A DNA stretch of 64,000 nucleotides from Sambucus nigra (GCA_949130495.1 OX422222.1:102909709-102973708), one strand, 5' to 3'; counted from the stretch's first letter, positions 35,821-46,799 are shown. Translations and numbers: made by a program. Notes: a model not told the origin generated them from the letters alone.

Positions 35821-37590
35821 ATACTATAGATAAGGGAGTGAACCCTGTTGGCTTTCTTTTCGAAGTACGGTAGGCCCATAACACCATAAGCAACTTCTCA
35901 TCCCATGCTCCCAGCATGTCTTCTATCATTTTCTTCAAAATAGTTATCAGGGTCTTATTAGTAGCTTCTGCTTGGCCATTGCCCTTGGGGTAGGATATGG
36001 TTGAGCTATTATGCACAATCTTATACTTGTCCGTGAGAAGGGCCATCTCTTTGCATACAAATTTCTTCCCATTATCCGTTAAGATATCTTGGGTATACGG
36101 AATCTACATATGATATACTCCTTTATAAACTGGGTTACCACTTGGGCGGTGACTCTCCTTAAAGGAATGGCCTCCGACCATTTGGTGTACAATTCCGTAG
36201 CCATAATGATAAAAGCCTTACCGTGAGATGCTGGGGCGATCTTTCCCACTAGGTCAAACGCCCATGTCTGGAAGGGATAGGGGGCTGCCAGGCTTTGTAG
36301 ACTGACGGAGGGATCGTGCACCATGTTTCCATGCACCTGGCTTGCTCTACACTTTTTCACATATCCAATGGAGTCAGCCTCCATGGTCGGCCAATAGTAT
36401 CCCAGCGTCATCAGTTGATCATAGAGCTTGGTGCCTCCCATGTGGGAGGGATCATGAGCTTCTTTCAGCACCCTTTCCACATCCTCTTTGGCTACGCACC
36501 TTAGGTCCTTCTCATTGTACCCTTTCCTAGATAACTCTCCTTTGACCACGTAGAAACGTGTTATCCTTTTTCTAAGGTATATTTCATCCGCTCTCTCGGC
36601 GGGCAGCTCCCCATCATTTAGATATGCTAGGTACAACTGTCTCCAATATTTGAAGGCTTCCACGAAGTTAGCCTCCGTCGGCTGGTCAAAATTAGCTTGG
36701 CACCTTAAACAACTTTGTTGCAAGCGGGCCTCTTCTACGCTCATGGAGGGCCAAAAATACCCGCTTCGCTGCAGTCGTCTGTAAAGGGGGATATCCGTAT
36801 CTCCACAGTGCTTCTGGTGCATTTCTATCAACCTCTCCTTGGCTTCTAGCTCCCCTACGCACCATGCCAGAAACCCTCCAGGACTCTTGAAGTAGAGAGT
36901 TCCCTGCAGCACATGATAGTTGGCTAACTCTAATATTTTCATTGTCCCTTCCCTTGTTCCAAGTTGCTTCTCTACCAGACGCCTCCAATCTTTCAGCTCA
37001 TTACTTGGGAATAAGGACTTTACGGTAGTGGGTACCGTTCTCCACCTCACTGTGATGGTCGCTTCTGACTCCTCCATGTCCAACTTTTGTGCTATGGTGG
37101 TGAGCGCGTCATAGTGCCTGTTCATCGTTCGCGCCTTCCGCTCCACAGTTACTTCCAAGAACTTTCCCAGCAGTCGTTGGATGATGTGTCTGTACGGCGC
37201 TAAGTTGGCATGTTTAAGGGAAAACTCTCCATTGACCTGCTTTACTACCAGATTGGAGTCCCCTCGTATACACAGTACCCTGATCCCTCTTCTGAGTGCT
37301 TCTAACAGCCCTAGAATGAGGGCTTCGTACTCAGCTTCATTATTTGAGCATTTGAAATCTAACTTGAAAGAGAGGGTAATCTTCTCCTTCCCATCTGACA
37401 GTATGACGTCGGCCCCACCTGTTCCTTGAGCACTGGAACCATTAAAATCCATAAACCACTTCTTCACCTCCTCCGCCATGCATGTTTGGAAACTTTCTCC
37501 GGGCAGCTCTTCACTAGGTGGTTCGAAAACCCCACTCGGGAAGTGGGACAGCAGATCTGCTACTGCCTGGCTCTTAATGGCTTTAGGCAC
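35821..37590 (-). pseudogene. Archaeal-type RNase H and truncated integrase, pol copy 1
   Basis: The 503-codon frame 36079-37590 joins RNase H (MDFNGSSAQGTGGADVIL, SNNEAEYEALILGLLEAL, LCIRGDSNLVVKQVNGEF) to the integrase zinc domain and core start. The second zinc-domain Cys is changed (KKCRAS instead of KKCRAC). A 2-bp loss near 36087 shifts the frame just before the TDNG motif. The remainder (35780-36046) has YPKGNGQAEATNKTL and ends at the duplication junction, so no C-terminal domain exists. Confidence 0.87.
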
Positions 37591-37608
37591 TACGCATTTT
37601 AGATCGTA

Positions 37609-38984
37609 TTATGACAAGATCAAAAACCACCTTGCTGCTCGTCCCACGAGTATAGTCCGCGCGAGGAGGTACTTGATGGGATCACACTTGGTGACTATGT
37701 GAACGGTGAAGGCTAGAAGATAGTGTCTCAACTTCTGGGCTACAATTACCAGCGCCAGGCAGTGCCTCTCAACGGTGGTGTATCTCGATTTTATTCCGGA
37801 TATTACTCTTGACAGGTAGTAGATCGGATTTTCCACTCCTTCCTTCTCTTGCTCTAAGAGGGCCCCTATCGACCTCTCTGTAGAAGTAAGGTAGAGTAGC
37901 AGCGGCGCTCCGGCTTCAGAGGGAATCATCGTGGACGGAGAGGCTAGGATTTCTTTAATCTTCTCGAACGCACTCTCTTGCCTCTCTCCCCCCAAACCCA
38001 CTTGGCTTTGTCTTTTAGTAGAGGTGCGAACGGATGAGTTACTTTTGCCAACGCAAGTATAAACCTCCGCAGGTAGGATACTTTTCCCAGGAAGTTCTTA
38101 AGTTGTCTCTGACTCTTGGGCGGTGGCATCATCACAATGGCTTTCATCTTCTCTGCATCCACTTGCACCCCTTGTCTATTTACCACAAAACCTAAGAATT
38201 TCCCTGCAGTAAACCCAAAGGCACACTTTGAGGGGTTCATTCTCATCTTATTCTGACGACACCTTTCGAATACTCTCTGGTGATCCTGAATGTGCTTGTT
38301 TTATTTTCTAGACTTCACCACCAGATCATCCCCATAGAATTCTAGTATATCATGAAATAAGTCATGAAAAATTTCCATCATGGTCCGCTGGTATGTGGCT
38401 CGAGCGTTCTTCAATCCGAAGGGCATGACTGTATAGTAAAAGTTCCCTAACGGTGTGCGGAAGGCAGTCTTCTCTGCGTCGGCAGGGTCCATTTTAATCT
38501 TGTCATAGCCAACATACCCGTCCATGAAGCTATACATCTCATGTCCCGCGGTGGAATCCACTAAGTTGTCTATGCTGGGTAGTGGGAATTCATCCTTAGG
38601 ACATGCCCTGTTCAAGTCGCAAAAATCTACACAGATTCTGATTTGGGTCTTATATTTCTTTGCCACTGGCACTATGTTGGACAGCCATATGGGGTGCTGA
38701 ATAGGCTTGATGAATCCTGTCGCTAACAACTTCTCCACATCAACTTTTATTTTCAAATCAAGGTCTGCTTTATATGTGCGTGTGGTTTGCCTTGTCGGAA
38801 GGGCATTGGGAAGGATGTTCAATCTATGAGAGCTCACTTCTGCGTCTATTCCTGGCATCTCCATGTACTTCCAAGCAAATACATCAGTCAATTCCTTAAG
38901 TAGCTCAATGAGCTCTTCCTTCTGCTTCGGTTCTAGGCACTTGGAAATTAGAATGGGTCTACTCTCGCCCTCTTCTAACCCCAA
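37609..38984 (-). pseudogene. Reverse transcriptase and first RNase H, pol copy 1
   Basis: Frame 38301-38984 has LTDVFAWKYMEMPGID, CVDFCDLNRACPKDEFP, FMDGYVGYDKIKM, PFGLKNARATYQRTM and FYGDDLVV. It is uninterrupted here, unlike copy 2. It ends at a stop after VVKSRK. The following frames, 37944-38246 and 37609-38001, are offset by two extra Cs near 37991. RNase H ends at TAA 37609-37611, the stop shared with copy 2. Confidence 0.9.
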
Positions 38985-39290
38985 CTTGATTTCCTTTAAT
39001 TCATGCTGCTGCTCTCTGGGTCCGTCTTACATGCACTCTGGCGCTTCTTCTAGTTCTTCAACATGCTCAACAATATGGGATTCATCAATAATAAAACACT
39101 CGGGCGTCGGGTCGATGCTCTCATCCCAGAACACCGCCCGCGCAGACCGTTATAAATGGTAGATGATTTTTCCATCGGGCAAGACCACTTTCTTGCAAGT
39201 TCGAGGGGGTCTAGCTACCTCCTCTGCTTTCCTCTTTCCTTTTGCCATATGGGGGTTTATTCTCTCCCCTAGACGATCATGAACGGATTT

Positions 39291-40217
39291 CTACTGCGGG
39301 ACCCTTCCCTCAGCTACCTTGATTCCTACTAGTTTTCCTGTAGAGACCTTTCTTTCCTCATCTAACTCGGTGTAGAAGGAAACATCTACCAGGTGGGCCG
39401 CCTCAACGGCGAAGGGTCTCTGCGTGGCCTTGATCACTATCTCTGTACCTCTAATATTTGCCTTCGCGCATTGATGGTAGGTGGAAGGAATTACGCCATG
39501 AGTGTGCATCCATACCCTTCCAATGAGTAATTGGTAGCTGGTGTTAGAGTTAATAACATGAAATTTGATGTGGGAGGTGAAATTTCCCAACTTAATTCTG
39601 ACATTCACGTATCCAATAGACTACATTCCGGCATTGTCGAATATAGAAATTACTAGCGGTACCGGAACCACCTTCTCCTGGTCAATTCCTATTTCATATA
39701 ATGTACTGATGGGCATGATGTTAATGGATGCTCCTCCATCCATCAACGCCCTAGGAAATGAGACTCCATTAATTATGGCTGTGACGTACAACGGGCAGTT
39801 GTGGAAGTAGGGCACTACCCTATCTGCTTCTAAAAACACCACTTCAGAGGTATACTTCTTAATCATCCTTCCAATTGGCCCCTGCTAATTTAGCGAATGG
39901 TCTCCCCACTGCTGCACTACCTCCAAGACTTTCCTCGTGATGGACACCCTCGTGTCGTACTTCACCCCTATCTGGTCAAAAATCAACTTGAACTTGGGGA
40001 TCCTCGCTATGGCCTCACATTCAGAATCTAAGTCTACCTCGTACGTCTGGTCACTGCAAACATACTCCGCTTTAGAGGTCCCTCCCTCGTCTTGAGCGAG
40101 GATGACGTCTACCTCACCTTCTGAGAGAGCGACTTCCTCAACTTCCCCACATCCATTTTCATGTTCCGGAGTGAAGAACCACTCCTCTTGCTTTCTTTCT
40201 AGCTCAAGTCTGCTCAG
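39291..40217 (-). pseudogene. Protease region, pol copy 1
   Basis: Homologous to 34849-35790. The active site ALMDGGASINIMP is retained (39621-39866). Nonsense codons at 39621-39623 (CAG in copy 2) and 39885-39887 (TGG in copy 2) break it. The 3' end keeps about 40 more codons than copy 2 (to 39291), running into KVSTGKLVGIKVAEG. Confidence 0.85.
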
Positions 40218-41771
40218 TTATAGATTTTCTAACTCCTCGCATAACTCCTCGCCACTCTTCCGCTTCACAAGACTTCTTGTAGCTTCTTCGTCGTAGGAAA
40301 CTACCATGTTGGCGGTGCCAAAGTGATGCGCAGGAAGTGGGTTCTCGTTAACGTCCACAGGGGGTATCTGCAAGGTACCGCTGGCCATCTGCTCACCAAT
40401 GATCCTTCTCAAGTAGTAACAATCCTTGGTAGAGTGCTGCACTCGTTGGTGCAATTCGCAGTACTTTGGATTGGCCTTGTCAGCTGCAGTGGGGGTTTAT
40501 CCTTTTAGGTGGGGAGGTCCTGCTACGCCTTCTCGCACTAAGGTGCGATAAAAGTCCATAGCCTCAGCTACGCTGCACGGTAGTGGCGGCGGGGCATCTT
40601 CCCCAAATTTTCTCTTGTTGCCGGGACTATCGGTCCTGGCCCCAGGGCCTCCCTTCTTCCCTTTGTTACTCCCGTCCACATAGTTAACCGCTTGCCTCCT
40701 CGCAACTTGAAACCTCCCGGGAGTCAGTGGAACTTGTGTCCTCCAACCCTGGGCTCTTGGTTTGATTATCATAGCTATGTTGCTGGCGGCCCTGGTGAAT
40801 TCTCTAAAAGTTCCATCTCTAGTTTCGTTGATCAAGTGCAGCTTGTACTCTTCTAAGAGTCCTTCCACACATATCTGTAGCAACCTGGCCTCCTCCATGT
40901 CCTCGTGAACATCTAAGGCCCTCTCGCGAAATTGCTTGATGTAGTGCATCAACTCTTCTGCTGTCTTCCAGACCTCTTGCGCCAGGTGCCTTAGTGTAAA
41001 TTCATCCTCCGCTACAAAAAACTCCTGAAGGAACTGCATGTGCATATCTTTCCAAGTAGGGACGCTGTTAGGCGCCAAGTGGGAATACCATGTATAGGCC
41101 TTCCCATTGATAGTGTTAGATAACTCCCTCAAACTCAGGTTCTTGTCGCCATCATGTACTCCCAAGTACTCGACGAACCTCTTCACATGCTCTCTAGGGT
41201 TCTCCCCCCTACCGCCAAACTTGATAAATTTTGGTGGAATATACCCCTCAGGGTATGTCTTCTCACTTACTTCCTGTGGATAGGGGTCTTGTAACTCCTC
41301 GTATAGGTGGGATCCCTCTCTTTGAGAGAAGGAGAGGAGCTTCCTCACTTCTTCCATAGTAACAGCCTTAGAGGGTGACTCCTCAAAACATGTGCTTTTA
41401 GGAGCTGGAAAACCTGTTGGCGCCAGGACCTGCTCCGGCGCTACCTTCCGAGACGGAATCGTCTCTGCCGGAATCGTAATAGGAGTGGCTACCCCTCCAG
41501 AAGGGGCAGCAACAGGTGTCACACAACCTTGACCCAAGTTTGATAGATCCACGTTGTTTTGCTTTAAAAAGTCAAAAAACATTGCCATAAGGTTCATACC
41601 TACCATTGGACCCACTGCCGGCGAACTGGTCTGACCTCCCTGAGGCGCTGGCGCCTTGGCTCCGATCACCACCACTTCTTCCTGAGTAGTCCGGTCACTG
41701 TGAGCTCCATTACCAGACGGAATTTCCTCAAAAACCAACTGCTTAGAGACATTGAAACCTTCTTTGTCCAT
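40218..41771 (-). pseudogene. gag of element B
   Basis: Gag polyprotein forming the virus-like particle. The start ATG 41771 lies 36 bases inside the right LTR edge, just after the PBS. The frame has YIPPKFIKFGGRGENPREHV, AYTWYSHLAPNSVPTW and FLQEFFVAEDEFTLRHLAQ, then LLEEYKLHLINETRDGTFRE (the gag helical domain). A zinc-like motif YCELHQRVQHSTKDCYYL lies near 40430. A single in-frame TAA (40497-40499) interrupts it before that motif, and another stop follows at 40218 where copy 2 has TCA. Confidence 0.88.
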
Positions 41772-41784
41772 GGAAATGAGGATA

Positions 41785-41804
41785 CCTCCCCAGCAGAGTC
41801 GACA
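41785..41804 (-). other. Primer-binding site of element B
   Basis: Minus strand reads TGTCGACTCTGCTGGGGAGG two bases inside the LTR end. It is nearly the same as the PBS of element F (TTGGTGACTCTGCTGGAGAC). It confirms the minus orientation and the LTR boundary at 41807. Confidence 0.7.
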
Positions 41805-41806
41805 AA

Positions 41807-44268
41807 TGTAGGAATATAGTGAGACTGGGGTCTATGAATAACTGGAAAGGGTGAGTCGTGACCCACTCCAATGGACGCTTCCTGCAAGGTCTTTAAGGTC
41901 TCCTAGTGCAACTTCTGAAGAAAACTTCCCCTTCTCGTAACAATGGAACTCAAGCTTCAACTCACTCCCTGCAAGAAGATGAACTTTCACAGTAAAAATA
42001 GTAATTTTCTCAAGGGAAACACCTGAGAGTGATGGCTGTCAGAGGGGAGTGAAGGAACAAGGAACTCAGCACTAAGAGAATGAACAGGGAGAGAATACTA
42101 GGTAGGTCTGGTGATATTTTAATAGAGTAATAGTTCAATTCCTATTCTTCTTCTTTTTTACCTTGCCTAGAGGTCTATTTATACTAGGGCGTTACGGGTG
42201 AGTTGGCATTTTTTGGGCGCCAAAACTGAGAGAGTAGGTGGGGAACAATGTCTGAAGTGTACCATTTGTCCCTACCTGTAGGCAGCCTGCCTGTCCCCTC
42301 TGTAGGCGCCACCTGGCGCCGACCAAAACTCAAAAAGCACATATGTCCCCTAATGAAGACAAAATATCAGATATGGTAGTTATCTTTTGAAACGGTAACT
42401 TGTGGTGCAATTTTGCAAATCTTGAGAGAGGAGACCTTAAGGACTCATCTCCTATAAAAGTGTTATTTTTTCTTGAGAGGGACCTCGAGGACCCCCTCTT
42501 CTGGAAAAGTCATTTTCTTGTAAAGAGTTTATTTCTTGTGAGTAGCCACCTCTTTGGCTACTCACTTCACTTGTGACCAAGTGTGCAGTGTGCGTAGTCT
42601 CGAGTGACTTCTGGGTCTTCCTACTAGTATTCTCTCAATCCTATAGTGCTAAGTGGTTGAGCTTTCTCAACATACCTTGTCCCTCAGCCACCAAGCCAAA
42701 ACTCCCAGGAGGTCCCAACGCGCCTGTTCGAGCCTTGCTTGCTCGACTAGGCAACCTGTACAAGAAAGTAAAGTGTTAGTGTTATTGTTCATTTAGAGAG
42801 CGATGTTTCATGATGAGGAGTTGTATGCGATAGCTACTTCCTCAATATGAGTTTCTGTCAAAACCCCTGCAGCAGCATTTCTCGAATAACATTTCTGCAG
42901 TGACCCTTGCAGTGGCGCTGAGCCTTGCAGTGACGCTGACTCTCTCGACTGTCATTACTGCAGTGACCCTTGCAGCGGCGTTGACCCTTGCAGTGGTAAT
43001 TCTAAATTTTGGACTTCTGTGGTGACTCTCGCGGGCACCTCTCGAATGTTATTGTTGTAGTGACCCATGTTATAGTGGCTCTGATGCTTGAAGCGGCGCT
43101 GACCTTTGTAGCGGCGCTGGCACTTGTAGTGGCACTAGCACATGGAATGGCACGGACACTTACAGTGGCGTCGACCCTTGCAGCGGCGCTAACACTAGCA
43201 GCGGCGCTGGTACTTGAAGCGGCGCTGACACTTGCAGCGGCGCGGACACTTGCGGCGACGCTGGTACTTGAAGCGGCGTCGACACTTGCAGCGGTGCAGA
43301 CACTTGCGGCGGCGCTGACACTTGCAGCATCGTCGGCACTTGAAGCGGTGCTGGCAGTTGGAGCAGTGCCGATGCTTGCAGCAGCATTGACCCTTGCAAT
43401 GGCGCAGACACTTGCAACAGCGCTAGCTTCCGAAACGGCGCCGACCCTTGCGGCGGCGCGGACACTTGTAGCGGTGCTGGCACTTGCAGCGGCGCTGGAG
43501 CTTGTAGCGATGCCGACCCTTGCAGCGGCGCGGACACTTGTAGTGGCACCGACCCTTACAGCGGTGCTGACACTTGCAGCGGCGTTTGTACTTGAAGCGG
43601 CGCTGACACTTGCAGCGACGTAGACACTTACGGCGGCACTGACACTTGTAGCGGCGCTGGCACTTGCAGCGGCGCCGACACTTGCGGCGGCACTGACCCT
43701 TGCAGCGGCGCTGGTACTTGAAGCGGCGCCGACACTTGCAGCTGTGCGGACACTTGCGGAAGCGTAGACACTTGCGGCGGCACTGACACTTGTAGCGGCG
43801 CAGGAACTTGGAGCGGCGCTGGCACTTGCAGCGGTGCCAACACTTGCGGCGGTGCTGACCCTTGCAGCGGGGCCGGTAATTGAAGTGGCTCCGACACTTG
43901 CAGCGACGTGGACACTTGCGGCTTCGCTGATGCTTGCAGCGGCACAGACACTTGAAGCGACGCTAGCACTTGCAGCGGCGCCGGCACTTGCGGCAGCGCT
44001 GACCCTTGCATTGGAGCTGGTACTTAAAGCGGCACCGACACTTGGAGCGGCGCTGACACTTGGAGCGGCGCTGGCACTTGCAGCGGCGCCGACACTGGCG
44101 GCGGCGCTGACCCTTGCAACGGCGCCGACGCTTGCGGCGGCGCCGACGCTTGCGGCGGCGCAGACACTTGCAGCGGCGCAGACACTTGCGGCGGCGCAGA
44201 CCCTTGCAGCGGCGCTGGTACTTGAAGCGGCGCCGACACTTGCAGCGACGCGGACACTTACGGTGGCG
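41807..44268 (-). repeat. Right (5') LTR of element B, outer end truncated
   Basis: Starts TGTAGGAATATAGTGAG and aligns to the left LTR through the 18-bp array. It ends abruptly near 44268 and lacks the last roughly 125 bp seen in the left LTR (23061-23185, including the CTACA end). Gag sequence of element A follows directly. It is longer than the left LTR because its 18-bp array is expanded. Confidence 0.85.
42884..44265. repeat. 18-bp GC-rich minisatellite in right LTR of B
   Basis: Same unit as in the left LTR. The regular array runs from about 43080 to 44265 (about 66 units against about 37). Unit order at the start matches the left array; the extra units lie toward the outer end. Long Ala-rich and Arg-rich frames across it are artefacts of the period. 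Confidence 0.95.
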
Positions 44269-44800
44269 CTGGAGAATGCTGGAGAAGATATGGGATTCAA
44301 CTGTCAGAATACTGGAGAATGCCCGATATCTGATCTGATCAGAAACTGAGAAGATGTTAGCCGCAGATTGGTACATCTCTACATGATGAACAAGGTTTAT
44401 GCTCCCATCGTACTTTGGCATGATAAATGGCAGTACGAACTTCTTTGGGGTTGGGTATATCACTATTCTTGAAATAAATGGAGACACTTCGTTATATATT
44501 CTCCTTGCACGGGGTGTCAAATTTTCAAGAGATTGCCAATTTTTTCCTCCTTTCTCTGGATGGAGATGTTCCAAGATTTCTTGATCGCTTTTTCCTTTGT
44601 AGAAACCACATTATAAGACCCTCTAAGTCTCTCCTTAGTTCCTTAGTACCTCCCCATTTCACTATAATCCATATATCATACTCCGAGTAATCATAGTTTA
44701 ACTGAATGGATCAAGTTATTCTTGCATTTTCTGCTTGCTGGATGCTAGTGAGCAAAGCATCGCCGCAACCTCAGCCATCTCTGATTGGGGAGGTGTCTGG
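44269..44800 (-). pseudogene. gag N-terminal part of element A
   Basis: Continuation of the gag split by element B. The frame from 44574 reads PFISRIVIYPTPKKFVLPFI, MPKYDGSINLVHHVEMYQS and SDQIRYRAFSSIL, the classic P-x-F-K-x-P, YDG-x-DP-x-HL and CRAF-x-x-L gag blocks. The C of CRAF is replaced by Y. Upstream, MAEVAAMLCSLASSKQKMQE (near 44780) looks like the N-terminus. It runs straight into minisatellite sequence near 44268, which marks the insertion edge. Confidence 0.7.
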
Positions 44801-45030
44801 TTAGAGCTAGGTCATATTCCATGATGAAAATCGGAGGCTATTTGCTTCAGTGAATTAACAAAATAAAGGATGAACTTGATGAGCTAAGTGAGATGGAAAA
44901 ATGTTTGAAAAACCTAATAAGGGCTCTTTTAATGGTGATATAGATCGAACCAAGTATGGAACTAAATCACCACGAGAGAATCAAGTGGTAAACAAGATGA
45001 AAATGTAGAGGAGGAATATGAATAACCTTC

Positions 45031-45050
45031 GTTCCCACCAATGATGCCAA
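45031..45050 (-). other. Primer-binding site of element A
   Basis: Minus strand TTGGCATCATTGGTGGGAAC, two bases inside the LTR end at 45053. It resembles the PBS of element D (TTGGCGTCATCGGCGGGAAT), the class common in Tat elements. Confidence 0.7.
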
Positions 45051-45052
45051 AA

Positions 45053-45875
45053 TGATGACACTAAAAAGTCACCATTTGAATTTGAATCATCAACTCAAGC
45101 ACATACAATAATGGGCACATTTATAATAGCACAATAAATTAAATATGAAGAAGGAGATGATGATAAGAATAATATAAACTAGCATATAAGTGGTTCAACC
45201 ATTGGCCTGCTCCACTATCCAAGTGAGTGCGAATTTCACTATATGAATGGGAACTAATGGCTTGAGTAATTCAGCTCTCTATACTTTCACTCTCTACTGT
45301 AAAGGAGAAAAGATTGGGCAAGGGTTTGTATTTATGATAATTTATTCTCGGGAAGAAGATGGGTTTAAATATTTCTTGGGGTCCACCATGAACCCCAAAG
45401 CATGCAAGGTATGTGTACTTGATGGAGTTGAAAGTAGGATCTTGACGTTTGTCCTCTAGAATGTGTAAGTAATGATGATCCAATCATCCCCCCACGGGTA
45501 CTTGATATTCATTTATAACTTCGTGCCCATGTGGATTGTCCATGCTGAAGACCTATCTCACAAATGGAGGGGTGTCATCGATGGAGGTCTCGTCCAAATG
45601 TTTTACAATTCTAAAGTGTGGTCTCAGTTTCCAATGTGGGCTAGGTCATGATGAGAACATGCATGAATAGTGAGCCATTTGGTATATCCCGTCTATAAAG
45701 AAGGTAGGAAGAGATGAGACCAGTGCATCTAATGGACATGCTGAAAAATCTCTGCCTAAGACATTGGATGGGATTGAGGTTATTATCATCATATCTTCGT
45801 AGAAGTTCTATTCTATAAGGTCGGCCTAGGCCAAGTGAGTAGCAGTCGATGACGAGGTTCAACTTGGGCATATCA
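45053..45875 (-). repeat. Right (5') LTR of element A, 823 bp
   Basis: Starts TGATGACACT and ends GGCATATCA. It matches the left LTR (11115-11951) in the same orientation. The following five bases, ATCAT, nearly match AACAT before the left LTR. Confidence 0.78.
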
Positions 45876-45880
45876 ATCAT

Positions 45881-46799
45881 CGTATTCAACAAGTGACATG
45901 TAAGTGAAATGTTGTAACAAGTTCGTGAAGGCGTGAGTTAAAGGTGAATACGAGTCAAACATGTAGGAACTAATCATCAAATGTCAACGAAATGACTCCA
46001 CACATTATTGAGCACACTATAGAAAGGAGGTCATGTCTCAAAACACTACCCAAAAGTAACATGGAATATATGGAATGAATGGGTGATCTGGATGTCTTAA
46101 ATGTTCATCCACATATTATGCAAAAAGAAATGAAAAACTTGTTCCATCTTTTAGAAAAATAAATTATCAAAAAAATTGTTTTTGCCTTTTTCACATTTTT
46201 CATAAAAATGGAAAATATTTTTGTTTTTTCAGAAAAACAAAATTCTTTTTGAATTTTTCTAAAAATAAAAAAATTGAAAATATAGATACAATGATATCAT
46301 AGTGATAATACAATCTAGAAATAGGGATATACGATATGAATATGATAAGCACCTTATTCTACAAACAAGTCTCAACCTCAATCATTAAGCCCGAAGGAGT
46401 TCTCAAAAGGAGATGACATCCTCTGAAATTACTCTATCAAACATGTTGATGTTTTGACTTAAAACTCTACTTTCTCTCGAAAACTCATAAAATATCCATG
46501 ATGATGTGTGGAGAATGAAAATTAACAAGTGTGGGAGTGCATGTTGGAATATGGGTATGAAATCATGCGGTACAATATTAGGAAAAATGCATATGAGAAA
46601 CTCTACATAGCTTAAAATAGATCTCTCTAAGGTGACCTCTTTGTTTGTAATTTGTACAAAAACACACGGGCTTGGGTCCACCTTGCACAAAACATCTAGG
46701 AAGATCTTTACTAGGTGGGTTAGGTCATCTTGGAAGGTTAGGTTGAGGTCCATGAGGATCCATCACAAACTCAAGATCCTTCTCGGGTGCGTCTTTGGA
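45881..46799. other. Flank right of element A, no gene seen
   Basis: This is the continuation of the pre-insertion site of A. There is a 116-codon minus-strand frame at 46403-46753 that I do not recognise. It may belong to the copia remnant to its right. Confidence 0.5.

Larger units (their letters stand above)
35817..40388 (-). repeat. 4.55-kb internal duplication of element B, copy 1 (gag-proximal)
   Basis: First copy in the direction of element transcription. Its integrase is cut off after the IVYG motif (about 35820), where it joins gag sequence of copy 2. It has its own lesions: a 2-bp insertion in a C run near 37991, a 2-bp deletion near 36087, and nonsense codons at 39621, 39885 and 40218. 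Confidence 0.93.
21145..44268 (-). mobile_element. Tat-lineage Ty3/gypsy element B, nested in gag of A
   Basis: LTRs at 21145-23185 and 41807 to about 44268, a PBS at 41785-41804, gag at 40218-41771 and a pol region on the minus strand, with a plus-strand extra gene (23624-30138). Dual RNase H and the antisense gene place it in the Tat lineage. Its total is about 23.1 kb because a 4.55-kb gag-pol block is tandemly duplicated. LTR divergence counted by hand is about 14 differences in 280 bp. The right LTR lacks about 125 bp of its outer end. Confidence 0.88.
11115..45875 (-). mobile_element. Old Tat-lineage Ty3/gypsy element A (host of nested element B)
   Basis: Both LTRs lie in the same orientation. 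The element has a PBS next to the right LTR (45031-45050), a polypurine tract next to the left LTR (11952-11964), and gag, protease, RT, RNase H and integrase in order on the minus strand. An extra plus-strand ORF lies between integrase and the 3' LTR. The LTRs differ at roughly one-fifth of positions by eye, so the insertion is old. Its gag is interrupted by element B (21145 to about 44268). Without B it would be about 11.6 kb. Confidence 0.85.

Noticed and set aside
22227..44265. CRISPR-like array
   Set aside because: The units are contiguous 18-bp repeats with no unique spacers, in a eukaryotic LTR.
43002..44300. 432-codon Ala-rich ORF and related Arg-rich or Gln-rich frames
   Set aside because: Same minisatellite artefact in the right LTR. 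Only the first part of the 44574-43963 frame, before the array, is real gag of element A.
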